In this document: piece after piece, positions 1 to 9,156 of the stretch
Position numbering within the stretch: the first letter of the stretch is position 1
How the letters are laid out: each line of letters starts with the position of its first letter
Origin: Oceanicoccus sp. KOV_DT_Chl
Lineage (GTDB): Bacteria; Pseudomonadota; Gammaproteobacteria; Pseudomonadales; Dasaniaceae
Length of the DNA stretch: 64,000 bases
Reading direction: 5' to 3'
Assembly (NCBI RefSeq): GCF_900120175.1
Contig: NZ_FQLF01000002.1
Span: forward strand, 2,108,001-2,172,000
Notes under the pieces: model-generated
The model's input: the letters and a program-made list of their open reading frames with translations, nothing else
Database searches by the model: none
Told to the model about the DNA's origin: nothing
Position numbers and translations under genes: made by a program

Positions 1-884
1 TCGCTGATGGTGACTTTACAAACCAGTCGGTGACAATGGGTGCCAATGGTAAATTGGCGTAAGGTGCGTGTTTTTAGCGTGATAGTCGGGCTTGCAATAT
101 CAGCATTCTTGAGTGCTTGCATGGCATTGCGGACAATATTCAATACAGCCTGAATTAAGCGCTCTTTGTCACCTTCAAGATCCGGGATGCTGGGGTCATA
201 GTCACGGGTGATGGTAATAGAGTGACCGGTTTCAACTTCAACTAATTTTTTAACCCTTTCCAGCACTTCGTGGATATTGAGCTGTTGCATGTCCATTAAA
301 TCATGAGAGCCCAGCATGCGGTTGACGAGGTTACTGAGTCGGTCAGCTTCAGCAATAATAATATCGGTGTAATCAGCGAGTGATTCGTCGGGTAATTCGC
401 GCGCTAATAACTGCGCTGCGCCGCGAAGCCCACCCAGCGGGTTTTTAATTTCATGGGCCAGACCGCGAATCAGTGCCTGTGAATTTTGCTGCGAGGATAA
501 CAGCCCTTCTTCACGGCTGATGCGTAATAAACGATCAAGCGGTTGTAACTCCATCACCAGCGCGTTGCTACCGTTGTCTTCAGTGATTGGGGATACCGCG
601 CAATCGACGGTTATGGCATCGCCATTGGGAAGTTCCAGCACAGTTTCGCGCTTGGTAAAGGGGTTATTGTTATGCATCACGCTGAGTAAGTTGGCTTGAG
701 CCTGATTGCCATCTTTCTCATGAAACAGGACGTCAATAGGCTCACCAATGACGCGGTTGCCACTTACTTTTAATAGCACTTGGGCAGCAGAGTTGATATA
801 GCTCACCGTCATGTCGGCATCAATCAGCAAAATAGCCGTCTGCAAATGGTCGAGAATGTCTGTTTGTGTGCTATCGGGAGCCAT
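1..884 (-). CDS. glnL: Nitrogen regulation sensor kinase NtrB (GlnL), C-terminal end cut by window edge
   Basis: Two-component histidine kinase that phosphorylates or dephosphorylates NtrC under PII control, setting transcription of glnA and other nitrogen genes. It is cytoplasmic, with no membrane segment. The visible 294 residues hold a PAS domain (about 10-110), the HisKA dimerisation/phosphotransfer segment with GLAHEIKNPLGG (phosphoacceptor His about 144), and the start of the ATPase domain with an N-box-like LNIVRNAMQAL. The glycine-rich G boxes lie beyond position 1. The start is the ATG at 884. It reads in the same direction as glnA and the DUF4124 gene, as in pseudomonads; ntrC would be expected just outside the window. 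Confidence 0.93.
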   Translation of the reverse strand, partial: MAPDSTQTDILDHLQTAILLIDADMTVSYINSAAQVLLKVSGNRVIGEPIDVLFHEKDGNQAQANLLSVMHNNNPFTKRETVLELPNGDAITVDCAVSPITEDNGSNALVMELQPLDRLLRISREEGLLSSQQNSQALIRGLAHEIKNPLGGLRGAAQLLARELPDESLADYTDIIIAEADRLSNLVNRMLGSHDLMDMQQLNIHEVLERVKKLVEVETGHSITITRDYDPSIPDLEGDKERLIQAVLNIVRNAMQALKNADIASPTITLKTRTLRQFTIGTHCHRLVCKVTIS

Positions 885-1195
885 TGCCTGCTCTAATTAA
901 GGTTGGGTTGCGGTTTGCATTGCATGCCGTGTGCGGCGTGCACTAATTTGCTACAGGCTAAATGCAAAAAACAAACCATGTCTCTATATTCAAAGTAAAT
1001 GCGTTAAAAAGTCGCTAAATTGTTGCTAAAGTAGCTTAAATTGTGTTGGCGGCAGCAGTTGTAGAACAGCTTTTAGCTATTAGCATGGGAGTATAATACA
1101 AAGCGCACCAAGTTGGATCGTTTGGGTGCACTGTTTTTGAGCGGCGCACCGCCATGGCGCCATGGTTGTGCTCTAGGTGACAGGGCTGTGGGGGG
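885..1195. other. Intergenic region between the DUF4124 gene and ntrB
   Basis: No convincing gene. Short reading frames here lack support. The stretch at 1102-1131 has GCGCACCA and TGGGTGC half-sites facing each other, reminiscent of an NtrC site (GCACC/GGTGC), but the half-sites are about 12 bases apart, wider than the usual NtrC operator. I do not call it. The region probably carries the ntrB promoter reading leftwards. Confidence 0.4.
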
Positions 1196-1741
1196 TTAAT
1201 CAGTTGGTGTAACGCTGGTTTCCTTTTCGGTAATGAGATTGCCGGGTCGAGTCGCGATAATGGTAACAATCGGTGAGCTATTTAGCAGGGTGTCGTTTTC
1301 GTCGATGATGGTCAGTTGCAGTGTGTGCTCGCCTCGGCTGAGCCCGCTGACGCTAAAACTGGTGCTGCGGCTGCTACTGTGGTTTTCACTGTCGATAAGT
1401 AATTGTATCTGGTGATTCGGTTTGAGTGATGGCTCCACGGTTCCCTTGACTTCGAAGCTGTTGAGCCCGCTCACACTGCTGCCTGGGCTGGGGCTGCTAA
1501 TGCGCAGGCGGTAGGTCGGTATTGCCGGATCGGGCAGCGGTGCTGTTCGTACCGGAATTGCTACCGGTTTAAGGCTATTAGGTTCGGTTAGCTCTACTGC
1601 TTCAGCATCAGTGCTTGGAGTATCGGTATAGGTCACTTTGCCGTTTTCATCCACATGTTTATAGACTTCGGCGAGTACCGAGCTTGAAATAACAAAGCTT
1701 AATGGGATAGCGAGTGCTAACTTAGGGAGAGGGTGGTTCAT
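1196..1741 (-). CDS. DUF4124 domain protein, secreted
   Basis: Periplasmic protein of unknown function, 181 residues. An N-terminal signal peptide ends at about VLA/EVYKHVDENG (residue 24). It is followed directly by the DUF4124 signature EVYKHVDENGKVTYTDTP, and residues 75-170 look like an extracellular beta-sandwich (GSSVSGLNSFEVKGTVEP, then a GEHTLQLTIIDENDTL strand pair). The gene lies between glnA and ntrB, the usual place for this family in Pseudomonas relatives; linkage to nitrogen control is positional only. The family is clear and the function is unknown. Confidence 0.8.
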   Translation of the reverse strand: MNHPLPKLALAIPLSFVISSSVLAEVYKHVDENGKVTYTDTPSTDAEAVELTEPNSLKPVAIPVRTAPLPDPAIPTYRLRISSPSPGSSVSGLNSFEVKGTVEPSLKPNHQIQLLIDSENHSSSRSTSFSVSGLSRGEHTLQLTIIDENDTLLNSSPIVTIIATRPGNLITEKETSVTPTD

Positions 1742-1907
1742 TGGATAGAGTCCTCGTTACCGGTCCATGCTTAGGGTTTTAATGGTAATCATAGCTGCTG
1801 CAAAGGTGTTTGTCTGGCTCTGCGCTGTGAGGTTGCGCGCATGTTTTGCAAATGAGTAGGGATAAATTGAGGCCATTGATTATGTTTGGATTAGCGGTGG
1901 CGAGGCA

Positions 1908-1942
1908 TAAAAAAACCCGCTGCCTTGAAAGGAGCGGGTTTT
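1908..1942 (-). terminator. Rho-independent terminator of glnA
   Basis: Read on the minus strand: an AACCCGCT/AGCGGGTT stem followed directly by a run of seven T. It lies 21 bases past the glnA stop codon. Confidence 0.85.
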
Positions 1943-1962
1943 GATTTAGCAAAAGGCAGGAT

Positions 1963-3369
1963 TTAGCAGCTGTAGTACATTTCAAACTCAACCGGGTGGG
2001 TCGTCATGTTCAGGCGCTCAACTTCTTCAGACTTGAGTGCGATGTAGCCGTCAATCATGTCGTCGTCCATTACCCCGCCAGCAGTCAAGAACGAGCGATC
2101 TGCATCCAGTGCTGCCAGTGCTTGTTCCAGGCTAGAGGCAACCGTTGGGATCTCGGCGGCTTCTTCAGCGGGTAGGTCATACAAATCTTTGTCTGCGGCA
2201 TCGCCAGGGTGGATCTTGTTTTGGATACCGTCCAAACCTGCCATCAACATAGCGGTGAACATCAGGTAAGGGTTGGCTGTTGGATCACCGAAACGTACTT
2301 CGATACGACGGGCTTTCGGGTTGGGTACGAAAGGGATGCGAATAGAAGCGGAACGGTTACGGGCAGAGTAAGCCAGCATAACGGGTGCTTCAAAGCCTGG
2401 CACCAAGCGCTTGTAAGAGTTAGTGGAAGCGTTAGCAAAGGCGTTGATAGCCCGAGCGTGCTTGATGATACCGCCGATGTAGAACAGGGCAGTTTCTGAC
2501 AGGCCGCCGTAAACGTCTCCCGCCATAATGTTTACGCCGTCTTTGCTTAACGACTGGTGAACGTGCATACCAGAACCGTTATCGCCTACTAAGGGCTTGG
2601 GCATGAACGTCGCTGTTTTGCCGTAGGCATGAGCGATGTTGTGTACGCAGTATTTGAAAATCTGAATTTCATCTGCTTTGGCTACGGCGGTATTAGGACC
2701 AACGCCGATTTCACACTGGCCGGCAGTACCCACTTCGTGGTGGTGTACTTCAATGTCCAGACCCATGGCTTCCATGGCGTTACACATAGCACCGCGCAGG
2801 TCGTGTAATGAATCAACCGGTGGAACGGGGAAGTAACCGCCCTTAACTACAGGGCGATGGCCAGTGTTGCCGTCAGCGAACGTCTTGTTAGAAGACCATG
2901 CCGCTTCTTCTGAGTTGATTTCATAGGCGGCGCCAGAGATGTCAACTTTCCACTTTACGTCATCAAAGATAAAGAACTCTGGCTCTGGACCAAAAACCGC
3001 AGTATCGGCGATGCCGGTAGATTTCAGGTAGGCTTCAGCGCGTTGTGCAATAGAGCGTGGGTCGCGGTTGTAACCCTGCATAGTAGAAGGCTCAAGAATA
3101 CCGCAGCGTAAATTCAAAGTGATGTCGTCGGTGAAAGGGTCGAGCACAGCTGTGCTATCATCGGGCATCAAAACCATGTCTGATTCATTAATACCTTTCC
3201 AGCCCGCGATAGACGATCCGTCAAACATCTTGCCGTCCTCAAAGAAGCCGTCGTCGATTTCAGTAGCGGGGATGGTGACATGCTGCTCTTTGCCTTTGGT
3301 GTCAGTGAAGCGCAGGTCAACCCATCTCACGTCGTGTTCTTTGATCATTCCCAGAGTTTTCTCTGACAT
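1963..3369 (-). CDS. glnA: Glutamine synthetase type I
   Basis: ATP-dependent ligation of ammonia to glutamate; dodecameric cytoplasmic GSI-beta enzyme of 468 residues, the usual length. Visible motifs: beta-grasp DGSSIAGW, the metal/glutamate-binding segment [10 protein letters not shown], the ATP-binding [16 protein letters not shown], the Glu-loop RSASIRIP, and the [10 protein letters not shown] segment whose Tyr is the GlnE adenylylation site. It should therefore be controlled post-translationally by adenylylation and transcriptionally by NtrBC. An in-frame TTG lies 15 bases upstream (3384), but the ATG at 3369 has a GAGGA 8 bases before it and matches the family start MSEKTL. A second, unrelated GS (5865-6881) lies nearby. 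Confidence 0.97.
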   Translation of the reverse strand: MSEKTLGMIKEHDVRWVDLRFTDTKGKEQHVTIPATEIDDGFFEDGKMFDGSSIAGWKGINESDMVLMPDDSTAVLDPFTDDITLNLRCGILEPSTMQGYNRDPRSIAQRAEAYLKSTGIADTAVFGPEPEFFIFDDVKWKVDISGAAYEINSEEAAWSSNKTFADGNTGHRPVVKGGYFPVPPVDSLHDLRGAMCNAMEAMGLDIEVHHHEVGTAGQCEIGVGPNTAVAKADEIQIFKYCVHNIAHAYGKTATFMPKPLVGDNGSGMHVHQSLSKDGVNIMAGDVYGGLSETALFYIGGIIKHARAINAFANASTNSYKRLVPGFEAPVMLAYSARNRSASIRIPFVPNPKARRIEVRFGDPTANPYLMFTAMLMAGLDGIQNKIHPGDAADKDLYDLPAEEAAEIPTVASSLEQALAALDADRSFLTAGGVMDDDMIDGYIALKSEEVERLNMTTHPVEFEMYYSC

Positions 3370-3697
3370 TCTTGGATTCCTCAAGTGTGTTGTTTTTGAA
3401 AAGTATCGGCTGTATTAAGCGAGTCGCTCAGCGTGAAATGAAGTACGCTCTTTCATCAAATGTGCGGACAGCGGCTGATGATAGCATTTAATTTGCAGCA
3501 AAAAAATTCCGAATTTGTTCGGGAATTTCAACCATAAGCAATTGAAGCTTTAGCGGTTTATTAAGAGGTTAGTAATAACGATTGCGGCTTTCGCAGTGCT
3601 TGAAGCGGCTTTGAAACCGGATATACTCAAAGCCCTTGCCCATACCTCCGCTGAAAATGCAGCAGGAATGACCTTTGCGGTGCCCAAGGAGTTAGTA
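3370..3697. promoter_or_regulatory. Divergent control region glnA / Ser-Thr kinase
   Basis: 328 bases between two divergent genes. At 3504-3528 there is an inverted repeat, AAATTCCGAA / TTCGGGAATTT around TTTG, with a single bulged base. It could be an operator or a transcript hairpin. I found no convincing sigma-54 box with correct 10-base GG/GC spacing on the glnA side. The kinase frame stays open upstream to a GTG at 3596, but that start has no ribosome-binding site. Confidence 0.4.
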
Positions 3698-4681
3698 ATG
3701 CACGAATTTCCACAGCAAAATATCGAAGACGCTCGTGTTTATGCTGAAGAAACCGATATGCCTTTGCCGGAAACGCTGAACCCGAACACGCGGTATGCTT
3801 TTTTCAGTACTATCGCAAAGGGAGGCAAGTCGCTGATCCAGTCATGTCGTGACCTGCACCTGCGCCGAACCGTTTGCTATAAAACCCTGCGCTCGGAATT
3901 TATCAATGATCCGATTGAAAACCATCGCTTGCTGCGCGAGGCGCGTATTTCCGCCATGCTTCAGCACCCTAATACCATTCCCACCTATGAGCTCGGACGA
4001 GATAATCGCGGCAACTATTACTTCACTATGAAATTAGTTCATGGTTATACCTTGCGCGAGGTACTGGATTACCGTGAGCGCTATGACCTGACTCAGCTCA
4101 TGGACTTGATGGTGCAAGTTGCGCGAGCATTAGGTTATGCGCATTCAAGGGGCGTGGTGCATCGGGATATAAAACCTGAAAATATTTTGGTGGGCCCCTA
4201 TGGGGAAGTGTTGCTGATGGACTGGGGCTTGGCCAAGGTTTGGCCTAAAGATTCCCTGAGTAGTGACGCCGCTGTTGGTGAAGCAGAGATAGAAGCGGCT
4301 GCTACTTCAGCGGTGTTAACGGGAGCAGGAATGACTGGTGAGGGTAAGTTGCAAGGCACGGTCATGTATATGTCCCCGGAGCAAATAACAAGGGACCCCG
4401 GCATTAATGCGCAGTCTGATTGGTACAGCTTTGGTTCGGTACTCTATGAGGTGCTCACTGGAGTCACACCGTTTCAGGGGGAACGGGTGCAATTGCTGCT
4501 GGACCAAATTCGTAATGAGTTGCCAGCAGATCCGCGCTCGGTAACTAAAGTCCGCGTGCCCAAGGTGCTGTCTGATCTCGCCATGAGCTGTTTACAAAAA
4601 GACCCGTTAGACCGGCCGACCTCGGCAGATGCAGTGCTCCGTATCCTGAGAGAAGGCTACTGGAGTTCCGTCGGCAGCTAA
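3698..4681 (+). CDS. PknB-type serine/threonine protein kinase
   Basis: Phosphorylates Ser/Thr on unknown cytoplasmic targets. 327 residues; essentially only a kinase domain with no transmembrane or sensor part. Visible: VAIK-type Lys in VCYKTL (about 62), the alphaC Glu in LLREARI (81), catalytic HRDIKPEN (157), DWG replacing DFG (175), and the activation-segment end GTVMYMSPEQ. The glycine-rich loop is odd (IAKGGKSLIQ, not GxGxxG), so nucleotide binding may be atypical. Start chosen at the ATG at 3698 because AAGGAG sits 6 bases before it; an upstream GTG at 3596 would add 34 residues. Its partner phosphatase starts 38 bases downstream, suggesting one operon. Confidence 0.88.
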   Translation: MHEFPQQNIEDARVYAEETDMPLPETLNPNTRYAFFSTIAKGGKSLIQSCRDLHLRRTVCYKTLRSEFINDPIENHRLLREARISAMLQHPNTIPTYELGRDNRGNYYFTMKLVHGYTLREVLDYRERYDLTQLMDLMVQVARALGYAHSRGVVHRDIKPENILVGPYGEVLLMDWGLAKVWPKDSLSSDAAVGEAEIEAAATSAVLTGAGMTGEGKLQGTVMYMSPEQITRDPGINAQSDWYSFGSVLYEVLTGVTPFQGERVQLLLDQIRNELPADPRSVTKVRVPKVLSDLAMSCLQKDPLDRPTSADAVLRILREGYWSSVGS

Positions 4682-4719
4682 GTCTAAGTGCGTTTATACA
4701 TTTATTACCAGTAGGTTTT

Positions 4720-5484
4720 ATGCCCTATATCAATTATCAACAACTGGTCGCACTTGAAGCAGAGCTTACTGCTGCGCCCGAAATTTGCTGGCGTAGCCTC
4801 GGTCGCAGCCATGCTGGCTGGGTGCGGCAAGATAATGAGGATGCTTTTTACCATTCTACCGAGCAGGGCTTGTGGGTTGTTGCCGATGGTATGGGGGGGC
4901 TCGCGCGCGGTGATTATGCTAGTGGCGTGGTGGCAGAAGCCTGCGTTCATTTTGTTAAGTCAAAAACCCTTGCTGAAAGTATCCGGGGTTTGGAGGCGAG
5001 GTTTAGAGAGGCGCATAATAATTGCCGAAATTCCTTCCACGGAGAGCGTGTCGGTTCGACGGTAGCGGCACTGTTTTCTTATGGTCAATACGGTTTTTTA
5101 CTATGGGCAGGAGATAGTCGTGTCTATCGGCTAAGAAATGAGAGGCTGACGCAGCTGACCAAAGACCATACCGTCGCTCAGGAAAAGTTTTCCAGGGGTG
5201 AGTTGAAAGCCGAGCAAGTTCCCCTGCACCCATCAGCTCATGTGCTGACGCGGGCAGTGGGTGTACATCAAACCTTGCATCTGGATTTGGATTATGAACT
5301 TGTTCAAAAGGGCGATCGCTTTTTGATTTGCAGTGACGGCCTCTATAACGATCTGGCTCGCGCTGAAATTCAACAGTATTTGGCGCAGGACGCGCTGGAG
5401 GATGCCCTTAATAGCCTGGTTGATGGTGCTCTGAACAACGGTGGGCGTGATAATATCACGGCCATCGTTGTTGATGCTGCTTGA
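4720..5484 (+). CDS. PP2C-family protein phosphatase (Stp1/PppA type)
   Basis: Metal-dependent Ser/Thr phosphatase, 254 residues, expected to reverse phosphorylation by the kinase just upstream. Family motifs in order: GWVRQDNEDAF (metal-binding Asp), VVADGMGG (about 57), LLWAGDSRVYRLR, LTKDHT, ICSDGLYNDL and GRDNITAIVV. No membrane segment. Such pairs often sit in type VI secretion clusters, but no T6SS gene is nearby; here the downstream neighbour is a GSII gene. Function is clear by family; the substrate is unknown. Confidence 0.9.
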   Translation: MPYINYQQLVALEAELTAAPEICWRSLGRSHAGWVRQDNEDAFYHSTEQGLWVVADGMGGLARGDYASGVVAEACVHFVKSKTLAESIRGLEARFREAHNNCRNSFHGERVGSTVAALFSYGQYGFLLWAGDSRVYRLRNERLTQLTKDHTVAQEKFSRGELKAEQVPLHPSAHVLTRAVGVHQTLHLDLDYELVQKGDRFLICSDGLYNDLARAEIQQYLAQDALEDALNSLVDGALNNGGRDNITAIVVDAA

Positions 5485-5864
5485 CTCAGTGTTGGTTCTT
5501 CGGCGTATACTCCTGCGCAGTTAAGCGGGTGATTGGATGGCTTTTAACCCTGAATTTTGAGTCATCAATTACCTGCCCCTAGCCCCATATTGGTGCCGCT
5601 AATATTTTTTTGCTATTTTTTGGTGCACGCTTGCAGGCTCTAGATACGCCTAACTTAGTGTCTTGTGGCAGCTTGCTATGCTCCATGCCTCGAAAAATAC
5701 GGCTATGCGCTGTTTTTGGGCGCGGATTGTCAGTTGGTATGGATGTCGATGCAAGAGTTGGAATAGAATTTGCTGTAAGAAATATTCAAGATTTAACACG
5801 GGGCTTTTCTAAGTAATGGCAGTGGGCCCTAAAACTCAAGAAACTTATCGGAGTGACACTCAAG
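5485..5864. other. Leader region upstream of glutamine synthetase II
   Basis: 380 bases without a credible gene; a 68-codon frame at 5610-5816 has no ribosome-binding site or recognisable composition. Two direct TTGGTGC half-sites occur around 5590 and 5620, about three helical turns apart, and a sigma-54-like box lies at 5758-5773, so the region looks regulatory. Confidence 0.4.
5758..5774 (+). promoter_or_regulatory. Candidate sigma-54 (-24/-12) promoter of GSII
   Basis: TTGG then 10 bases then GCT (TTGGAATAGAATTTGCT): the invariant GG and GC are exactly 10 bases apart and the -12 TTGCT is good, but the -24 CAC is missing. A start site near 5785 would leave a leader of about 80 bases. Nitrogen-regulated sigma-54 control would fit the gene. 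Confidence 0.35.
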
Positions 5865-6881
5865 ATGAAAAGTAAGTTGGAATACATCTGGCTCGATGGT
5901 TACAAGCCAACGCAAAGCCTTCGCAGTAAAACTATGGTTCGCAAAGATTTTGGTGGAACCCTTGAAGAGTGCCCAATGTGGGTATTTGACGGCAGCTCTA
6001 CCGAGCAGGCTGAAGGTAATGCCTCTGATTGTTTGCTGAAGCCCGTTATGGTCATCCCTGATCCGGATCGCAAGAACTCTTACCTGGTTATGACTGAAGT
6101 ACTTAACGCTGATGGTACTGCTCACGAGTCTAATGGCCGTGCGACTATCGACGTATCTGAAGATGATGAGGATTTCTGGTTTGGTTTCGAGCAGGAATAC
6201 TTCTTGTGGGATCCTACTACTGATTTGCCACCAGGCTTCCCTGCAGGTGGTTACCCAGCTCCTCAGGGCCCTTACTATTGTTCTGTAGGTGCTAAAAACG
6301 CTTACTGTCGTGATCTGATCGAAGAGCACCTGGACATGTGTTTAGAGGCTGGCTTGAACGTTGAAGGTATCAATGCTGAAGTAGCTGCTGGCCAATGGGA
6401 ATTCCAGATCTTCGCCAAGAGCGCCAAGCGTGCCGGTGATGAAATCTGGTTAGCGCGTTATTTGCTTGAGCGTACTGCTGAGAAATATGGTCTGATGATT
6501 GAGTACCATCCCAAGCCGCTGGGCGATACTGACTGGAATGGTTCTGGTATGCACGCCAACTTCTCTAACGCGGCTATGCGTGAAGAAGGTAAGGAAGAAA
6601 TTTTCACCAAGATCTGTGAAGAGTTTGGTAAAAATATCGAGCGCCACATGAGCGTTTACGGCGCACACAACGAGCAGCGTTTGACTGGTAAGCACGAGAC
6701 TCAGTCTATTGACCAGTTCAGCTACGGTGTTTCTGACCGTGGTGCGTCTATTCGTATCCCGGTTAGCACAGTAGAAGATGGCTGGATTGGTCGTTTGGAA
6801 GACCGTCGTCCTTCTTCTAACGGCGACCCGTACAAGATAGCTGCTGCTATCGTTAAGACTACTAAAGAAGCCGGCTTTTAA
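5865..6881 (+). CDS. glnII: Glutamine synthetase type II (eukaryotic-type GSII)
   Basis: Second, phylogenetically distinct glutamine synthetase, 338 residues, the size of GSII (about 340) and not GSI (about 470). Signature segments: EYIWLDGY, WVFDGSSTEQAEG, FGFEQEYFLWD, the GPYYCSVGAKN region, AEVAAGQWEFQ, the ATP/glutamate segment DTDWNGSGMHANFS, RLTGKHETQSI and RGASIRIPVST. GSII lacks the GSI adenylylation loop, so it escapes GlnE control. Start: ATG at 5865 with CGGAG upstream; a GTG at 5853 would add four residues. It lies directly after a kinase/phosphatase pair and is followed by its own terminator. Confidence 0.92.
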   Translation: MKSKLEYIWLDGYKPTQSLRSKTMVRKDFGGTLEECPMWVFDGSSTEQAEGNASDCLLKPVMVIPDPDRKNSYLVMTEVLNADGTAHESNGRATIDVSEDDEDFWFGFEQEYFLWDPTTDLPPGFPAGGYPAPQGPYYCSVGAKNAYCRDLIEEHLDMCLEAGLNVEGINAEVAAGQWEFQIFAKSAKRAGDEIWLARYLLERTAEKYGLMIEYHPKPLGDTDWNGSGMHANFSNAAMREEGKEEIFTKICEEFGKNIERHMSVYGAHNEQRLTGKHETQSIDQFSYGVSDRGASIRIPVSTVEDGWIGRLEDRRPSSNGDPYKIAAAIVKTTKEAGF

Positions 6882-6910
6882 TTTCTAGCCAGCTTTTTAG
6901 CTAGTCGTTT

Positions 6911-6952
6911 TGGCCAGTACCCTGTCGGGTGCTGGCCAGTTCTTTCTCCTTT
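6911..6952 (+). terminator. Terminator after GSII
   Basis: 12-bp stem TGGCCAGTACCC / GGGTGCTGGCCA (one G-U pair) with a TGTC loop, then the T/C-rich stretch TTCTTTCTCCTTT. It separates GSII from thiI. Confidence 0.7.
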
Positions 6953-7143
6953 CCAGTATCCATTCCTACTCTGACTGTCTCTCTCAAGCATTGCTTTGTG
7001 CATGCTATGTTGAGTTTCACCGGTTGCGGTATTTCATCCTCGTTATCCGTTATAATGCGCCGATTATTTCGCCAGGCAGCCTGACAATTCCGGGTGCTAT
7101 TCCCTCTGGTTCTCAATTTGGTTAACAAGGCCCGTGCACTTTT

Positions 7144-8598
7144 ATGCAATTTATCGTTAAGTTTTTCCCTGAAATCACCATCAAAAGCAAGCCGGTGCGC
7201 AAGCAATTTGTGAAACAGTTGCGTACCAATTTGCGCAATGTGCTGCGGCTTCTCGATCCGGCGATTGTGGTGGAGAGTGATTGGGACAAAATTATCGTGC
7301 AGTGTCAGGGGGTAGATGAGTCGTTACACGGGCAGATTATCGATGCGCTGTCCTGCACGTCCGGGATCGCGCATTTTCTCGATGTCAAAGAATATCCCTT
7401 CAATGATATGCATGACGCCTATGAAAAAACTCAGGCTCTGTGGGGGCATCGTTTGCAGGGCAGCTCTTTTGTCGTGCGCTGCAAGCGGGTCGGTAAGCAT
7501 GAGTTTAGCTCGCATCAGCTAGAACAATATATTGGCGGTGGTTTAAATCAACACAGTGATAGCAATGGCGTTGATTTACACAATCCCGATATTACCGTGC
7601 GACTCGAGTTGCGTGATGATCGTTTGTTCATCATTAATCAGCGTTATCCGGGTTTGGGTGGCTTCCCGATGGGTAGTCTGGATTCGGTGGTGAGTTTAAT
7701 CTCGGGTGGTTTTGACTCCACTGTTTCTACTTATATGACCATGCGGCGTGGTATGCGTACCCACTTTTGTTTTTTTAATCTCGGTGGTCGCGATCATGAA
7801 ATTGGGGTAAAAGAAGTCGCTTTGTATTTGTGGCTAAAGTTTGGCGGGGGATCAAGAGTAAAATTTATTTCGGTGCCCTTTGAGGGGGTAGTGTCAGAAA
7901 TTTTAAAGAACGTAGATGATGCTCAGATGGGTGTTATTTTAAAGCGGATGATGTTGCGTGCGGCGGAACAAGTGGCGGCCAGTTTAGATGTCGAAGCTTT
8001 AGTGACTGGCGAGGCGGTGGCGCAGGTTTCCAGCCAAACTTTGAGAAACCTGACAGTGATTGATGCGGTAACCGATACTTTGGTGATGCGTCCGTTAATT
8101 ACCTCGGACAAAGAAGATATTATTCGCACTGCGCGTAAAATTGGCACTGAAGAATTTGCCGCGGTGATGCCGGAATATTGTGGTGTTATTTCGGTGAAGC
8201 CGACGACTAGAGCCAAGCCTGAGCGTATAGAGCACGAAGAAACTAAATTTGATTTTGCGGTTTTGGAAAAGGCATTAGCGGAAGCGGTCTATACCAATAT
8301 TGATGAAATTGCTGAGCAGGATCTAACTAGCCAGGATGTCGAAGTACTACAGGTACCGATTCAGGATGGCATCATTATCGATGTGCGTCATCCGAGTGAG
8401 GAAGAGCGTAAACCGCTACAGCCACAGGCAGTTACAGTAGAAAAAATTCCATTTTATGACCTGCATCGTCGTTTTGCAGAGCTGGATAAATCCAAAACGT
8501 ATTTATTGTATTGCGATAAGGGGGTGATGAGTAAATTACATGCCTCGCATTTGCTTGAGCAGGGTTATACCAATGTCAAAGTGTACCGGCCATCGTAG
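7144..8598 (+). CDS. thiI: tRNA 4-thiouridine synthetase / thiazole sulfur carrier ThiI
   Basis: Makes 4-thiouridine at tRNA position 8 and feeds sulfur to thiamine thiazole synthesis. 484 residues, the length of the rhodanese-containing gammaproteobacterial form. Domains: ferredoxin-like/THUMP (about 1-165), the PP-loop ATP pyrophosphatase motif SLISGGFDST (about 185), and a C-terminal rhodanese domain (about 405-484) with the catalytic Cys in LLYCDKGVMSKLHA. Persulfide is received from IscS. In pseudomonads thiI lies between glnA and typA, the same order as here apart from the inserted genes. Confidence 0.96.
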   Translation: MQFIVKFFPEITIKSKPVRKQFVKQLRTNLRNVLRLLDPAIVVESDWDKIIVQCQGVDESLHGQIIDALSCTSGIAHFLDVKEYPFNDMHDAYEKTQALWGHRLQGSSFVVRCKRVGKHEFSSHQLEQYIGGGLNQHSDSNGVDLHNPDITVRLELRDDRLFIINQRYPGLGGFPMGSLDSVVSLISGGFDSTVSTYMTMRRGMRTHFCFFNLGGRDHEIGVKEVALYLWLKFGGGSRVKFISVPFEGVVSEILKNVDDAQMGVILKRMMLRAAEQVAASLDVEALVTGEAVAQVSSQTLRNLTVIDAVTDTLVMRPLITSDKEDIIRTARKIGTEEFAAVMPEYCGVISVKPTTRAKPERIEHEETKFDFAVLEKALAEAVYTNIDEIAEQDLTSQDVEVLQVPIQDGIIIDVRHPSEEERKPLQPQAVTVEKIPFYDLHRRFAELDKSKTYLLYCDKGVMSKLHASHLLEQGYTNVKVYRPS

Positions 8599-8603
8599 AG
8601 TCA

Positions 8604-9035
8604 CTAAATTTTATTGATACTAAAATTATATATTTTATAGCCACTCGGTGCTGGTGTTAGAGTGATATTGATATGGGCGCGACCACCACTAAAGCTGGCG
8701 TCCGAGCGATAATTGATATGTGCCCTTCCAAACAGCGATAGCGCGCTTGCCAGTCGTGAGAATTCCAAATCATCGATGCTTTTCAGTTGGCCGAATTGGC
8801 GGTAGTGATCTAACAGTTTATTGATTTGTGACTCAGTCAGGGTTTGCCTGGCTTCGTCCGATAAATATTTTAATAGTGCTTCGCGTCGCCATTGGCTGAG
8901 CTCTTGTAACATGTTTTCTGCTACCGGTTTGGCGTGGCGGTCATAGAAGTCCTGCTGTTCGCCGGTGTAAAAATACAAGCCAACGCAGAGTATTAATAAC
9001 ACCAGCGTGGCCATACGTAAGTTGTCAGTGTTCAA
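8604..9035 (-). CDS. Membrane-anchored protein of unknown function
   Basis: 143 residues, not recognised. One N-terminal membrane segment (ATLVLLILCVGLYFYTG, about residues 9-25), then a helical part (30-95) and a beta-rich C-terminal part with GGRAHINITLTPAPSGYKIYNFSI, so it probably faces the periplasm. Convergent with thiI, 5 bases between stops. The start is TTG at 9035 with GGA 7 bases before it; an ATG at 9014 is the alternative. Confidence 0.6.
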   Translation of the reverse strand: MNTDNLRMATLVLLILCVGLYFYTGEQQDFYDRHAKPVAENMLQELSQWRREALLKYLSDEARQTLTESQINKLLDHYRQFGQLKSIDDLEFSRLASALSLFGRAHINYRSDASFSGGRAHINITLTPAPSGYKIYNFSINKI

Positions 9036-9156
9036 GGGCTTTCCTGATTAGGCTTATTGTTAAGGCTGAAACCTGAGCTGGCTTTTGTCTCAGCTAAAAA
9101 CTGCTATGATAAACGCCAAGCGAAATAATAAATACATCCGCAGGTAGAGAAAATTT

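Noticed and set aside
1102-1131. NtrC-like dyad upstream of ntrB
   Set aside because: Half-sites are too far apart for the usual NtrC operator; kept only as a remark.
5610-5816. 68-codon plus-strand frame upstream of GSII
   Set aside because: No ribosome-binding site, no family resemblance, and it overlaps the likely regulatory region.
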